From Cytophagales bacterium (lineage in GTDB: Bacteria; Bacteroidota; Bacteroidia; Cytophagales; UBA9547), in the NCBI GenBank assembly GCA_025360395.1, contig JANYCH010000224.1, positions 1 through 12,995 on the forward strand: a stretch of 12,995 nt of DNA, given 5' to 3'. The translations under genes and the position numbers were made by a program. Shown in pieces: positions 1-6,901 of this stretch (positions are counted from its first letter, which is position 1; the number at the start of each line of letters is the position of its first letter). Under the pieces are notes generated by a model that made no database searches, was not told the DNA's origin, and saw only the letters and a list, made by a program, of their open reading frames with translations.

Positions 1-80
1 CTTGATTATATAATAGGATTTAGATTTATTATGAGTACATTTTGATAAACCAGTTTATATAAATAACCAGATCAAAACCG

Positions 81-181
81 AGAGCCTCCCGCGGAGCTTT
101 GCAATTCATGGCTTGCCATTCGCGCTGGCGGGAGTTGGAGCAAGAGTAAAAGCAGGAACTGCTAACTGATATTAGCAGGAA
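81..181. repeat. GC-rich structured element with nested inverted repeats
   Basis: Seen: the 7-base arms CTCCCGC (86-92) and GCGGGAG (128-134) are perfect inverted repeats. ATGGC (108-112) and GCCAT (115-119) form a second pair nested inside. Just downstream, the 8-mer AGCAGGAA occurs twice (151-158 and 174-181). Between the copies, CTGCTAA (159-165) can pair either backwards with AGCAG (151-155) or forwards with TTAGCAG (172-178). The block is clearly richer in GC than the AT-rich flanks. No coding frame is evident. I infer a dispersed intergenic repeat or a structured leader of the gene at 204. I cannot name a family. Confidence 0.45.
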
Positions 182-203
182 TTAGTATAACTTCTATATT
201 AAA

Positions 204-467
204 ATGCTTATTTATTATCAACGTTCATTCATTATAGAAGGTGATAAGGAAAGTGAGATTGACGAAATAAAATATAGTTTATTAGCTGGCTTAATAAGAG
301 GCGCCGTAACCAGCGAGTGTTTCTATCAGCCTCCTTATGAAGTAAGTTTTATTTCAGGCCAGGGACTTGATGTTATTTCTTCAATTTTTGATAGAATTAA
401 TGATGAATATTTCCTCCTGACAGGACTCCAAGATATTTCCTATCCGAAATTAATCCTGCTACAGTGA
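204..467 (+). CDS. Small hypothetical protein (87 aa)
   Basis: I do not recognise this protein. It is 87 residues, starts with ATG and ends with TGA. It has no signal peptide, no clear membrane segment and no catalytic motif that I can name. The N-terminal half is acidic around residues 13-22. The middle carries a hydrophobic AGLIRGAV stretch, one cysteine and a PPYEV segment. Two things support it as a gene: the frame is open with plausible amino-acid composition, and a strong intrinsic terminator lies about 80 bases downstream. No Shine-Dalgarno is visible, which is normal for Bacteroidota. It begins 22 bases after the structured element at 81-181, which could act as its leader. Function unknown. 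Confidence 0.5.
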   Translation: MLIYYQRSFIIEGDKESEIDEIKYSLLAGLIRGAVTSECFYQPPYEVSFISGQGLDVISSIFDRINDEYFLLTGLQDISYPKLILLQ

Positions 468-547
468 GAGCCAATGTAAATTAGGGAAGATGAACAGGCT
501 TTTAAAAATGAAATGAGTAAAAGTAAATAAAAATCCAAACTATTTTA

Positions 548-581
548 ACAAAAAGCTACGGTGTTAACCGTAGCTTTTTGT
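548..581. terminator. Bidirectional intrinsic terminator
   Basis: A perfect 14-base-pair stem (548-561 with 568-581) closes on the 6-base loop TGTTAA. The stem is GC-rich at the loop end and has five A's on one side and five T's on the other, so each strand ends its hairpin in a U-run. It lies between two convergent genes, the small protein at 204-467 and the cold-shock gene ending at 600, and suits termination of both. Confidence 0.9.
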
Positions 582-599
582 CATGAAAATTATACTTGG

Positions 600-794
600 T
601 TATTTTATAACCGTAACATTTACTGCATTTAAACCTTTTTTCCCCTTCTGAACTTCAAAACTTACTTTGTCATTCTCACGAATCTGATCAATTAAACCAG
701 TAGTGTGTACAAATACGTCTTCTGATTTGTCGTCAGGAGAAATAAAACCGAAACCTTTTGAATCGTTGAAAAACTTAACTGTTCCTTTTTGCAT
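600..794 (-). CDS. csp: Cold-shock domain protein (CspA family)
   Basis: A single cold-shock domain of 64 residues, the usual size for the family. CspA-type proteins bind single-stranded RNA or DNA in the cytoplasm and melt RNA secondary structure. Both nucleic-acid-binding motifs are intact: RNP1 as KGFGFI (residues 13-18) and RNP2 as VFVHT (27-31). The opening MQKGTVKFFND is typical. The ATG start has no Shine-Dalgarno. About 20 bases upstream on the minus strand, TATATTGC (823-816) loosely resembles the Bacteroidota -7 box and could be the promoter. The gene ends 19 bases before a strong terminator, so it is probably monocistronic. Whether it is induced by cold cannot be seen. Confidence 0.96.
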   Translation of the reverse strand: MQKGTVKFFNDSKGFGFISPDDKSEDVFVHTTGLIDQIRENDKVSFEVQKGKKGLNAVNVTVIK

Positions 795-875
795 TGTATT
801 ATATTATTAATGATTGCAATATAAGAGTTATTTTGGAATATTTACCCTGGGTTATTTAATTCTCGGCTTGAATAT

Positions 876-1688
876 CTAAGCTGCAGAAACTAATTTCTGC
901 CGCACTAAATGGTTTAAATCTGCAATTTCGAGACTTAAATCATCTATTTTATTTAGTAATCTCTCATCTATATTTCTTCTTTCTTCTTTACCATCAAAAC
1001 CAATATGGCAATAATATTCCCATATTTCCAGTATTTCTTGTCCCTTCAGTAAATAGGGTTGGTAAGCTGGATTATCTGACATTAAAACCAGATGGCCTTT
1101 TTCTTTCATTTTATTAATAACCCTCTTGTAACTTATTCCTTCGCTTTTGGTAATCAAAATATAGGTTCTGAGGTTCGTTATATCATTCCAGCTATCTACA
1201 TACTTTCCAATCACAATTGATCCTGGTTGATGAGGAGGCATTGAATCTCCTTCGATCTCAAATGCTCTAAATGTTCCGGAAGAGGGAAGTGGTAAAGACA
1301 TTCTTTTAAGGCTTACAATGAATTGAGGATCTGAATAACCTGCCAGGTATCCAGCCTTAGCTTTAACAGGGACAAATTCTACATTTTCCTTTTTTACTTC
1401 GTCAACAGAAACAGCCAAAATACGAAGCCCATGATTGAAATTATGTACTTCAAGTTTATTCTGGGCCTGTAAGGTTTCCATTTCTTCCAGGTCTTGTTCT
1501 AGAAGGTCATTGATAGATATACCATAATCCTTGCTTATTTTCATCAGGAATTCTATATCAGGTTGTTTGTTATATTCGTATTCTTTGTAAAGGCTTCTGG
1601 TATAACCAAATTCCTTGGCCATAGCCTCTTGTGTTAGGCCTTTTTTATTCCTGATATATAAAAGGTTTTTCTTGAAATTAGCCAGCAT
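876..1688 (-). CDS. HTH/S24 (LexA-like) self-cleaving transcriptional regulator
   Basis: A 270-residue cytoplasmic regulator with two domains. Residues about 4-62 form an XRE/Cro-type helix-turn-helix (GLTQEAMAKEFGYTRS, the DNA-reading part). Residues about 103-231 form an S24 peptidase domain. The S24 signature is complete: an Ala-Gly cleavage site (112-113), the catalytic serine in EGDSMPP (Ser149) and the catalytic lysine in GISYKRV (Lys188). The spacings are close to those of LexA, so autoproteolysis should be possible. A short charged, probably coiled-coil tail follows (about 235-265). I chose the ATG at 1688 over a TTG one codon earlier. An imperfect palindrome 20 bases upstream could be its own operator. 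It is not LexA itself: the HTH is XRE-type. The signal it senses and its targets are unknown. Confidence 0.88.
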   Translation of the reverse strand: MLANFKKNLLYIRNKKGLTQEAMAKEFGYTRSLYKEYEYNKQPDIEFLMKISKDYGISINDLLEQDLEEMETLQAQNKLEVHNFNHGLRILAVSVDEVKKENVEFVPVKAKAGYLAGYSDPQFIVSLKRMSLPLPSSGTFRAFEIEGDSMPPHQPGSIVIGKYVDSWNDITNLRTYILITKSEGISYKRVINKMKEKGHLVLMSDNPAYQPYLLKGQEILEIWEYYCHIGFDGKEERRNIDERLLNKIDDLSLEIADLNHLVRQKLVSAA

Positions 1689-1707
1689 CAAATTCAGACT
1701 TTATAGT

Positions 1708-1722
1708 GTCGTAAATTAAGAC
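1708..1722. promoter_or_regulatory. Possible operator of the S24 regulator gene
   Basis: GTCGTAAATTAAGAC is an odd-length palindrome with 6 of 7 pairs matching (GTC-n-TAA-n-TTA-n-GAC). It lies 20 bases upstream of the regulator's ATG, where a repressor would block its promoter. Autoregulation is common for S24 repressors. Assigning this site to it is inference. Confidence 0.35.
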
Positions 1723-1935
1723 ATATTTTTTTTTATTTACAACTATCGGCCTGATTTCCATTTCAGCGAAAACTTCTACGTTCAAATGAAATAAAGGTTT
1801 TAAGTAAAATACGTGTGTTTTGTAAGATTGTCAGCACTATTCACCACAGTTTTAACTTTATGTTGATTACTTTTATAAAGTGAGAATGACTTATGAAAAG
1901 GTAGCATATAACAAGCTTATAGTTTTTATTTCGGA

Positions 1936-1968
1936 CGGTTATAAAACTTTGATATCGTTTTATAACCG
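1936..1968. promoter_or_regulatory. Perfect 12-bp dyad upstream of pentapeptide gene
   Basis: CGGTTATAAAAC (1936-1947) and GTTTTATAACCG (1957-1968) are exact inverted copies separated by 9 bases. The dyad ends 48 bases before the ATG at 2017. No U-run follows on either strand, which argues against a terminator and for an operator or a leader hairpin. A partial third copy, CGTTATAAGG, starts at 1974. Confidence 0.55.
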
Positions 1969-2016
1969 ACATACGTTATAAGGCATGTATGAAATATTTG
2001 ATTTTTGATCAGAATA

Positions 2017-2928
2017 ATGAAAGAAATATTTGATAAATACTTTAAGAGTCCGGTTGACCAGCAATGGACACGCTTTAAAAAGTACATTACTGATGTAACA
2101 GAAAAGCCCCTGCTCACAACAGCATTGGTTCTTTTGGTACTTTCAATTGTGGTTTTTTCGCTCAGTCTTCCTTTTTATGTGAACGATCTGGAATTATTCT
2201 ATGAAAATATTCTCATTGAAGCACATGGAATGCTATTTGACTTATTGGTAATAGGTATTCTGCTCGTCTGGCTAAATAAAAGCGGTGAACGCCAGATCAG
2301 GATAAAGCGGTACATGGAAGAAATAGATGACTACCGCCATTGGAAAAGCGAAGAAGCTTCTTATAAAATTATAGGTAATATCAAGCGTTTGAACAAAGAC
2401 CGGATAACCCAGGTAGATTTATATAATTCATATCTTAAAAATGCCAATCTAAATTATGTAGATTTAACCGGTTCAAATATGAATTATGTAGTGCTGGATG
2501 ACGCCACGATGATTAATTCTATGCTTATGAGGGTAAGGTTGAACCAGGCCAGCTTAAAAAACGCAAAATTAAACAAGGCAGATTTTAGGGGCTCCTTTCT
2601 GGGTGGGGCGAACTGCGAAGCTGCAAGTATGATCAAATGCGATTTTGAAAATGCTCAATTGATCAAAACAAATCTTCAGAATGCTTTTTTAATGGATGCC
2701 AATTTTAAATTTGCTATGCTGGCAGGTACAGATTTTACTATGGCAAACCTTATGAAAGCCGATTTAAGAGGAGCACAAGGCCTTACAGTAGAGCAGCTTT
2801 CTACTGCAAGGTCACTGGCAAAAGCTTTGTTAGACCCGGAATTAGAAGAACAATTAAAGCTTTTGCACCCACACTTATTTGTTCCAACAGAGTTACAGAA
2901 AGGAATGCCGAAAAGTACAGCAGCTTAA
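2017..2928 (+). CDS. Membrane-anchored pentapeptide-repeat protein
   Basis: A 303-residue protein of unknown role. Two hydrophobic segments (about 34-52 and 68-86) should anchor the N-terminal part in the inner membrane. A charged linker (about 88-130) follows. Residues 131-250 are 24 consecutive five-residue repeats without a gap, with Leu, Phe or Met at nearly every fifth position (KNANL, NKADF, ENAQL, MDANF, MKADL). Such repeats fold into a right-handed four-sided beta helix. A helical tail (about 256-285) closes the chain. I prefer the ATG at 2017 to an in-frame TTG at 2005. A perfect dyad lies upstream, suggesting regulation. The stop codon overlaps that of convergent prfB. Pentapeptide proteins range from gyrase mimics to scaffolds; the membrane anchor makes a gyrase mimic less likely. 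Confidence 0.85.
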   Translation: MKEIFDKYFKSPVDQQWTRFKKYITDVTEKPLLTTALVLLVLSIVVFSLSLPFYVNDLELFYENILIEAHGMLFDLLVIGILLVWLNKSGERQIRIKRYMEEIDDYRHWKSEEASYKIIGNIKRLNKDRITQVDLYNSYLKNANLNYVDLTGSNMNYVVLDDATMINSMLMRVRLNQASLKNAKLNKADFRGSFLGGANCEAASMIKCDFENAQLIKTNLQNAFLMDANFKFAMLAGTDFTMANLMKADLRGAQGLTVEQLSTARSLAKALLDPELEEQLKLLHPHLFVPTELQKGMPKSTAA

Positions 2929-4002
2929 TTCTGCATTAAGTATGCTTTGATAAATTCATCAATTCCGCCATTCATAACCCCTTGTACATCAGAAGTTTCA
3001 GTTCCTGTACGGTTGTCTTTTACCAGTTTATAAGGGTGAAAAACATAATTTCTTATTTGCGAGCCCCACTCAATTTTCTTTTTAGTGCTTTCTACTTTGT
3101 CGCGGGCTTCATTTCGTTTTTCAATTTCTAACTGATAAAGCCTTGATTTAAGCATTTTTAAGGCATGCTCCTTGTTCTGAAGTTGTGAGCGCTCTTTCTG
3201 GCATTCTATGATGATCCCAGAAGGCTTATGTTTTAACCTGACCGCTGTTTCTACTTTATTAACATTCTGGCCTCCGGCACCTCCTGCCCGAAATGTATCC
3301 CAATCCACATCTCCAAGGTTTATCTCTATGTTGATAGAGTCATCTGCGATAGGATAGGCAAATACAGAGGCAAAAGAAGTATGACGACGGGCATTGGAAT
3401 CAAAAGGAGAAATCCTGACCAACCTATGAACTCCAATTTCAGCTTTAAGGTAGCCATATGCAAAAGGTCCGTCAATTTCAAGTCCGGCAGATTTTATCCC
3501 TGCACCATCACCCGGATTGTAATACACTTCTTTTACACTAAAACCATGTTTTTCGCCCCAGAGGATGTACATCCTGAAAAGCATATCTGCCCAGTCCTGG
3601 CTTTCAGTTCCACCGGCGCCTGAGTTTACCTCAATTACGGCACCCATGATATCTTCTTCCTCGCTCAACATTCTTTTGAATTCGAGCTTTTCAATGAGGT
3701 CAATGGTTTTCTTGCCTTCTGCGACCATTTCTTCTTCAGAAACATCGCCTGCTTGGAAAAATTCAAACAGTGCCTCAAGGTCCTGAACAGAATTGTATAC
3801 TGTTTCAAAATCGTCTGTCCAGATTTTCTTGACTTTGATGGATTTCAAGATTACCTCAGCTTCTTTCGGATTATCCCAGAAACCAGCAGAATTTGTTAGT
3901 TCCTGCTCCTTTTTTATTTCTTCAACTTTGCTATCGTAGTCAAAGATACCTCCCCAGAACCGAGATACGGTCCTTCAGATCGCGAATTTGTTCAGCGTTC
4001 AT
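2925..4002 (-). CDS. prfB: Peptide chain release factor 2 (programmed +1 frameshift)
   Basis: RF2 ends translation at UAA and UGA by hydrolysing peptidyl-tRNA on the ribosome. The gene is read in two frames: 20 codons from ATG at 4002 run into TGA (3942-3940). After a +1 shift, reading resumes at GAC (3941) and continues to TAA at 2925. The product is 358 residues, close to the 365 of E. coli RF2. Key motifs are intact: the stop-reading tripeptide SPF (residues 198-200), which marks RF2 rather than RF1, and the catalytic GGQ (243-245). Expression is expected to be autoregulated, since scarce RF2 makes the ribosome pause at the UGA and shift. maf lies upstream on the same strand, 91 bases away. 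Annotating only the second frame from the TTG at 3848 would lose the first 51 residues. Confidence 0.95.
3939..3955 (-). promoter_or_regulatory. prfB: RF2 +1 programmed frameshift site
   Basis: Read on the minus strand: GGGGAGG, then TAT, then the slippery codon CTT, the in-frame stop TGA and a following C. The Shine-Dalgarno-like GGAGG sits three bases before CTT, the same arrangement as in E. coli prfB. The zero frame ends at the TGA. The +1 frame reads CTT then GAC. Confidence 0.95.
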
Positions 4003-4022
4003 CTATTTTAGTGTTAAGATTT

Positions 4023-4105
4023 AAGTCTCAAGATGTAAGTATCAAGATGGATTTACCGGATTTCTTCAGTCTTATCTCGATACTAGATACTTACTACTTG
4101 ATACT
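4023..4105. repeat. Short direct and inverted repeats between maf and prfB
   Basis: Two adjacent 14-mers, AAGTCTCAAGATGT (4023-4036) and AAGTATCAAGATGG (4037-4050), match at 12 of 14 positions. On the other side, GATACT occurs three times (4079, 4086, 4100). CTTGATACT (4097-4105) is a 9-base exact inverted copy of AGTATCAAG (4038-4046). The right arm runs into the last codons and stop of maf. I infer degenerate intergenic repeat units. No T-run marks it as a terminator. Confidence 0.5.
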
Positions 4106-4666
4106 ATTAAGAATTTCATAAACTTTATTCACCGGCAAGCCCATTACATTGTAAAAGGACCCGATTATTTTTTCAACGGCAATGTATCCAATCCATTCCT
4201 GAACTCCATAGGCTCCGGCTTTGTCGTATGGTTTGAATTTTTCTACATAATATTCTATTTCATTCTTATCCAATACTTTGAAATAAACTTCTGTTGTATC
4301 AGAGAACAAATATTTTGTTTCATTTACCAATATGCATACACCTGTTATCACCAGATGCATTTTACCTGAAAGTTTTTGAAGCATTTCAATTGCCTCATTT
4401 TTATTTGCAGGTTTATTTAATATTTCATTTCCTGTTAAAACAATTGTATCCGCAGAAATGATTGTCGAATCCGGATAAAGTGCTTTAAGCGAATTTGCTT
4501 TTAATTCAGCCAGATATTCCGGAACCAATTTCGGATTTAATTCTGAAGAAAATGATTCATCCACATTTGACGGAATAACCTCAAAATCAATACCCAATCC
4601 TTCAAGTAGTTCTTTTCGTCTTGGAGAGGCCGAAGCAAGTATAATTTTTGTGTTATTCAGGATCAA
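4094..4666 (-). CDS. maf: Maf-family nucleotide pyrophosphatase (dTTP/UTP type)
   Basis: A 190-residue cytoplasmic house-cleaning enzyme that hydrolyses nucleoside triphosphates, including modified ones, to monophosphates and pyrophosphate. The Maf signature SASPRR is at residues 12-17, the catalytic aspartate in SADTIV is Asp73, and conserved Lys85 lies in NKP. The DKAGAYGVQ block (148-156) is typical of the dTTP/UTP-specific YhdE branch, and GSFYNVMGLP (169-178) closes the family pattern. Length is normal. Only a TTG (4666) is available as start: upstream in frame is a stop, and there is no ATG nearby. That TTG overlaps the cdsA stop as TTGA, so translation is probably coupled to cdsA. Its last codons lie inside a repeat cluster. 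Confidence 0.93.
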   Translation of the reverse strand: MILNNTKIILASASPRRKELLEGLGIDFEVIPSNVDESFSSELNPKLVPEYLAELKANSLKALYPDSTIISADTIVLTGNEILNKPANKNEAIEMLQKLSGKMHLVITGVCILVNETKYLFSDTTEVYFKVLDKNEIEYYVEKFKPYDKAGAYGVQEWIGYIAVEKIIGSFYNVMGLPVNKVYEILNSIK

Positions 4667-5508
4667 TCGATTCTAATATTACGGAAGATCTCAAGGAAAG
4701 TAGCAACGAATGGCGCTGAAAGCAACCAGCCGTCAAACCGGTCCAAAAAGCCTCCATGTCCTGGAATAGCTGAACCTGAATCCTTAATTTTCAAGCTTCT
4801 TTTGAAGGATGATTCAACCAAATCTCCGTAACTACCTGCTACAACTATAATCACAGCCAGACAGATCCATTGCCAGATAGTCAATTCTGTAAAAAAGTAT
4901 GAGATGCCTATAGCACCGCAAATAGAAGTAATTCCCCCACCAATAGACCCTTCCCATGTTTTTCCTGGAGAGACACGTGGGAATAATTTGGTTTTGCCAA
5001 AGTTTTTTCCTGCAAAATAAGCACCGGTGTCGCTTCCCCATAAAAGCAATAAACAACCAAAGCAAATTTGCCAACTATAGGCACCATTTACAAACGTGGA
5101 AATATGCATTACTGAAAAAGGGATACTAACATATAAAACGCCTAAAATAGTGTAAGCCACATTGTTAAATGGCTTTTTCTTGCTATAATATAATTCATAG
5201 ATAAAGATGAATGCACATAAAGGAAATAAGGTAAGATAAAACCTGCCTGATATGATTTCCTTCTCAATAAGGAATACAAGTGTGTAAATACACATTCCTA
5301 TAATGGTACCAAAAAGCTTGTTGGGCTTTTTACGGTCAGCAATTAAAAGATCATAAAATTCAAGGTTTGCCAAAAAGCATATAATAAAGAATAAAATGAA
5401 ATAACTCCATTCGCTCCAATAAATAGCATTTATTACAATGGCCATACCCGAAAGCCCGGCAATAATCCTTTGTTGTAAATTAGTTAAATGAGATAAAAAT
5501 CCAAACAT
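4663..5508 (-). CDS. cdsA: Phosphatidate cytidylyltransferase (CDP-diglyceride synthase)
   Basis: This inner-membrane enzyme makes CDP-diacylglycerol from phosphatidate and CTP, the branch point of bacterial phospholipid synthesis. The protein has 281 residues with many hydrophobic segments. The CDS signature spans residues 234-259: S-x-F-K-R-x4-K-D, then PGHGG, then DRFD. A second conserved block, GSDTGAYFAGKNFGKTKL (158-175) followed by SPGKTWEG, is also intact. I chose the ATG at 5508, preceded by an AAGG nine bases away, over a TTG 21 bases upstream that falls inside a promoter-like sequence. A TATATTTG box lies 19 bases upstream. It appears to head a cdsA-maf-prfB transcription unit. Confidence 0.95.
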   Translation of the reverse strand: MFGFLSHLTNLQQRIIAGLSGMAIVINAIYWSEWSYFILFFIICFLANLEFYDLLIADRKKPNKLFGTIIGMCIYTLVFLIEKEIISGRFYLTLFPLCAFIFIYELYYSKKKPFNNVAYTILGVLYVSIPFSVMHISTFVNGAYSWQICFGCLLLLWGSDTGAYFAGKNFGKTKLFPRVSPGKTWEGSIGGGITSICGAIGISYFFTELTIWQWICLAVIIVVAGSYGDLVESSFKRSLKIKDSGSAIPGHGGFLDRFDGWLLSAPFVATFLEIFRNIRID

Positions 5509-5526
5509 TTTTAACCTTAGAAAGGG

Positions 5527-5534
5527 CAAATATA
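5527..5534 (-). promoter_or_regulatory. Bacteroidota -7 promoter box of cdsA
   Basis: On the minus strand the sequence is TATATTTG, an exact match to the Bacteroidota TAnnTTTG element, 18-25 bases upstream of the cdsA ATG. At the -33 position (19-base spacing) only TTAT is present, so the site is half consensus. It lies in the 54-base gap after the aminotransferase gene and suggests cdsA has its own promoter. Confidence 0.5.
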
Positions 5535-5562
5535 CTCTTTATTGTAAGATGGAATAATGGAT

Positions 5563-6867
5563 TTACGAGGCCAGGTATTCTTCTATAGCTTCTTTAATTG
5601 TGGTGAAGGTTTTAATAAACAGTTCTTCATTTTCTTCAAGAAGCGTAACTCTGAATCCTTGCAGGTCTGAACAAAAAGATGAAATTGGAACAACACATAT
5701 CCCTTTTGCAGCCAGTAAATAATAAACAAACTGTTTATCCAATGCTATATCGTTTTCAGAAAGCCATCCTTTCAACAGCTTTTCTATTTCCGGATTCTCA
5801 ATCTTCAGTTTCTGGTTTTTCTTTAAAATACCTTCATTAAAAATCATGGTATTATAAAATGCCCCATAAGTTTCATTAAACTTAAGTTGAGTAATCGTGC
5901 CTAATATATTGGCTATCAGCTTGCTTCTCTTGCCAACTTTCTCATTTTGAGCCAATCTGTATGGCATATATCTGGGGTCACCTAAAATTTTAGGAATTGC
6001 AAGCTGCGGTAATTTTGTACTGCAAACTTCCAGCATCTTAGCATTGTCTAGAGCTGAACACAACCTTGCAAATTCAGGATCTTTGTCTCGGTTAAGATAT
6101 TCCATCCAACCACATCTTGAGCCTGGCCATGGAAGTTCTTTAGAAATACCTTTTATAGCTATTCCCGGAACATCTTCTATCACTTCGCTTAATGAATATG
6201 CTTTGGCACCATTGTAAGTGATGTTCAGGTATATTTCGTCGCTAACCAAGAATAAATTAAACTCTCTTGCGATTTCTACTATCTTTTTTAGAGTTTCCAA
6301 AGGATAAACCATTCCTGTAGGATTGTCAGGGTTAATTATCAGGATCCCTACAATATTTGGATTGAACTTTACTTTAAGGTACAAATCATCCAGGTCCGGA
6401 TACCAGTGGTTATTGTGATCCAGCTTATATGTTAGTGGGTCAGCATTTGCATGTGCCGCTTCTGCGGAAGAGTGAGTGCTGTAAGCAGGGGATGGGCCAA
6501 TAACTCTGGAGTTATGTTTTAAGAATTGATATAATTTTGATATGGCATCTCCGGTACCATTGAAAAATAAAATATCCTCTGCCGTTATGGAAACACCACC
6601 ACGGTCATTATTGAGTTTAGCCAGGAACTGTCTTGTATTTAGCTCTCCTTTACTTGGGCAATAGCTGTAAGTGCTGTTCTCCATTGTAAGGCCGGAAATA
6701 ATTTCCTTCATCCACCCAGGTACCACGCCACTTTTTTGAATAGGATCTCCAATATTTTCCCACACAATTGCTTGGCCAAGTGCCTGAACCTTAACTGCTT
6801 TTTTTACAATTTCACGTATTTCATAAGCCAGTTCCTTGGCACCTTCACTTAGCAAACGTTGTCTCAT
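5563..6867 (-). CDS. Class I/II PLP-dependent aminotransferase
   Basis: A 434-residue cytoplasmic enzyme of PLP fold type I. The motifs in order are: the cofactor loop NGTGDAIS (103-110), the aromatic/Ser segment PSPAYSTH (125-132), NPDNPTG (179-185), SDEIY with the PLP-nitrogen aspartate Asp210, the Schiff-base lysine in ISKELPWPGSR (Lys243, with Arg251 contacting the phosphate), and the substrate-carboxylate arginine in FRVTLLE (Arg406). All are intact, so it should be active. The insertion of about 30 residues around 345-375 is somewhat long for AspC-type enzymes. The amino donor and acceptor cannot be told from sequence. The ATG at 6867 is clear. It sits upstream of cdsA on the same strand, but cdsA seems to have its own promoter. 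Confidence 0.9.
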   Translation of the reverse strand: MRQRLLSEGAKELAYEIREIVKKAVKVQALGQAIVWENIGDPIQKSGVVPGWMKEIISGLTMENSTYSYCPSKGELNTRQFLAKLNNDRGGVSITAEDILFFNGTGDAISKLYQFLKHNSRVIGPSPAYSTHSSAEAAHANADPLTYKLDHNNHWYPDLDDLYLKVKFNPNIVGILIINPDNPTGMVYPLETLKKIVEIAREFNLFLVSDEIYLNITYNGAKAYSLSEVIEDVPGIAIKGISKELPWPGSRCGWMEYLNRDKDPEFARLCSALDNAKMLEVCSTKLPQLAIPKILGDPRYMPYRLAQNEKVGKRSKLIANILGTITQLKFNETYGAFYNTMIFNEGILKKNQKLKIENPEIEKLLKGWLSENDIALDKQFVYYLLAAKGICVVPISSFCSDLQGFRVTLLEENEELFIKTFTTIKEAIEEYLAS

Positions 6868-6886
6868 TATTACAAAAATTGGGCTG

Positions 6887-6894
6887 CAAATGTA
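6887..6894 (-). promoter_or_regulatory. Bacteroidota -7 promoter box of the aminotransferase gene
   Basis: The minus strand reads TACATTTG, an exact TAnnTTTG match, 20-27 bases upstream of the aminotransferase ATG. This predicts a short leader. The -33 TTTG is not found at 19-base spacing, where ATTA lies inside an AT palindrome. Confidence 0.5.
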
Positions 6895-6901
6895 GCGAGT
6901 A

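Larger units (their letters stand above)
1689..2016. other. Divergent intergenic region between S24 regulator and pentapeptide gene
   Basis: This 328-base stretch separates two divergent starts and holds no convincing gene. It contains an imperfect 15-base palindrome at 1708-1722, an A/T-only run around 1725-1737 and a perfect 12-base dyad at 1936-1968. Flanking that dyad, CTTATA (1916-1921) and TATAAG (1977-1982) are a weaker outer inverted pair. AATATTTG at 1993-2000 is one base off the Bacteroidota -7 box and is a candidate promoter element for the pentapeptide gene, but no TTTG sits at the right distance. Confidence 0.6.

Noticed and set aside
1936..1968. Reading the dyad as an intrinsic terminator
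   Set aside because: No U-run follows the stem on either strand, and it lies upstream of a gene rather than after one.
1926..2117. Open frame of 63 codons on the minus strand
   Set aside because: It lies opposite the dyad and the start of the pentapeptide gene. Composition is implausible and no motif is seen.
3381..3786. Two plus-strand open frames inside prfB
   Set aside because: They are antisense to the well-conserved RF2 sequence and look like shadows of it.
3848..3848. TTG at 3848 as the start of prfB
   Set aside because: The RF2 protein continues upstream in the same frame through DYDSKVEE back to the frameshift site and the ATG at 4002.
4023..4105. CRISPR-like array
   Set aside because: The repeats are short, imperfect and unspaced, and no cas genes are present.
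4832..5074. Minus-strand open frame within cdsA
   Set aside because: Same strand but a different frame from the conserved CDS signature; the Cys/Arg/Trp-rich composition is typical of a shadow frame.
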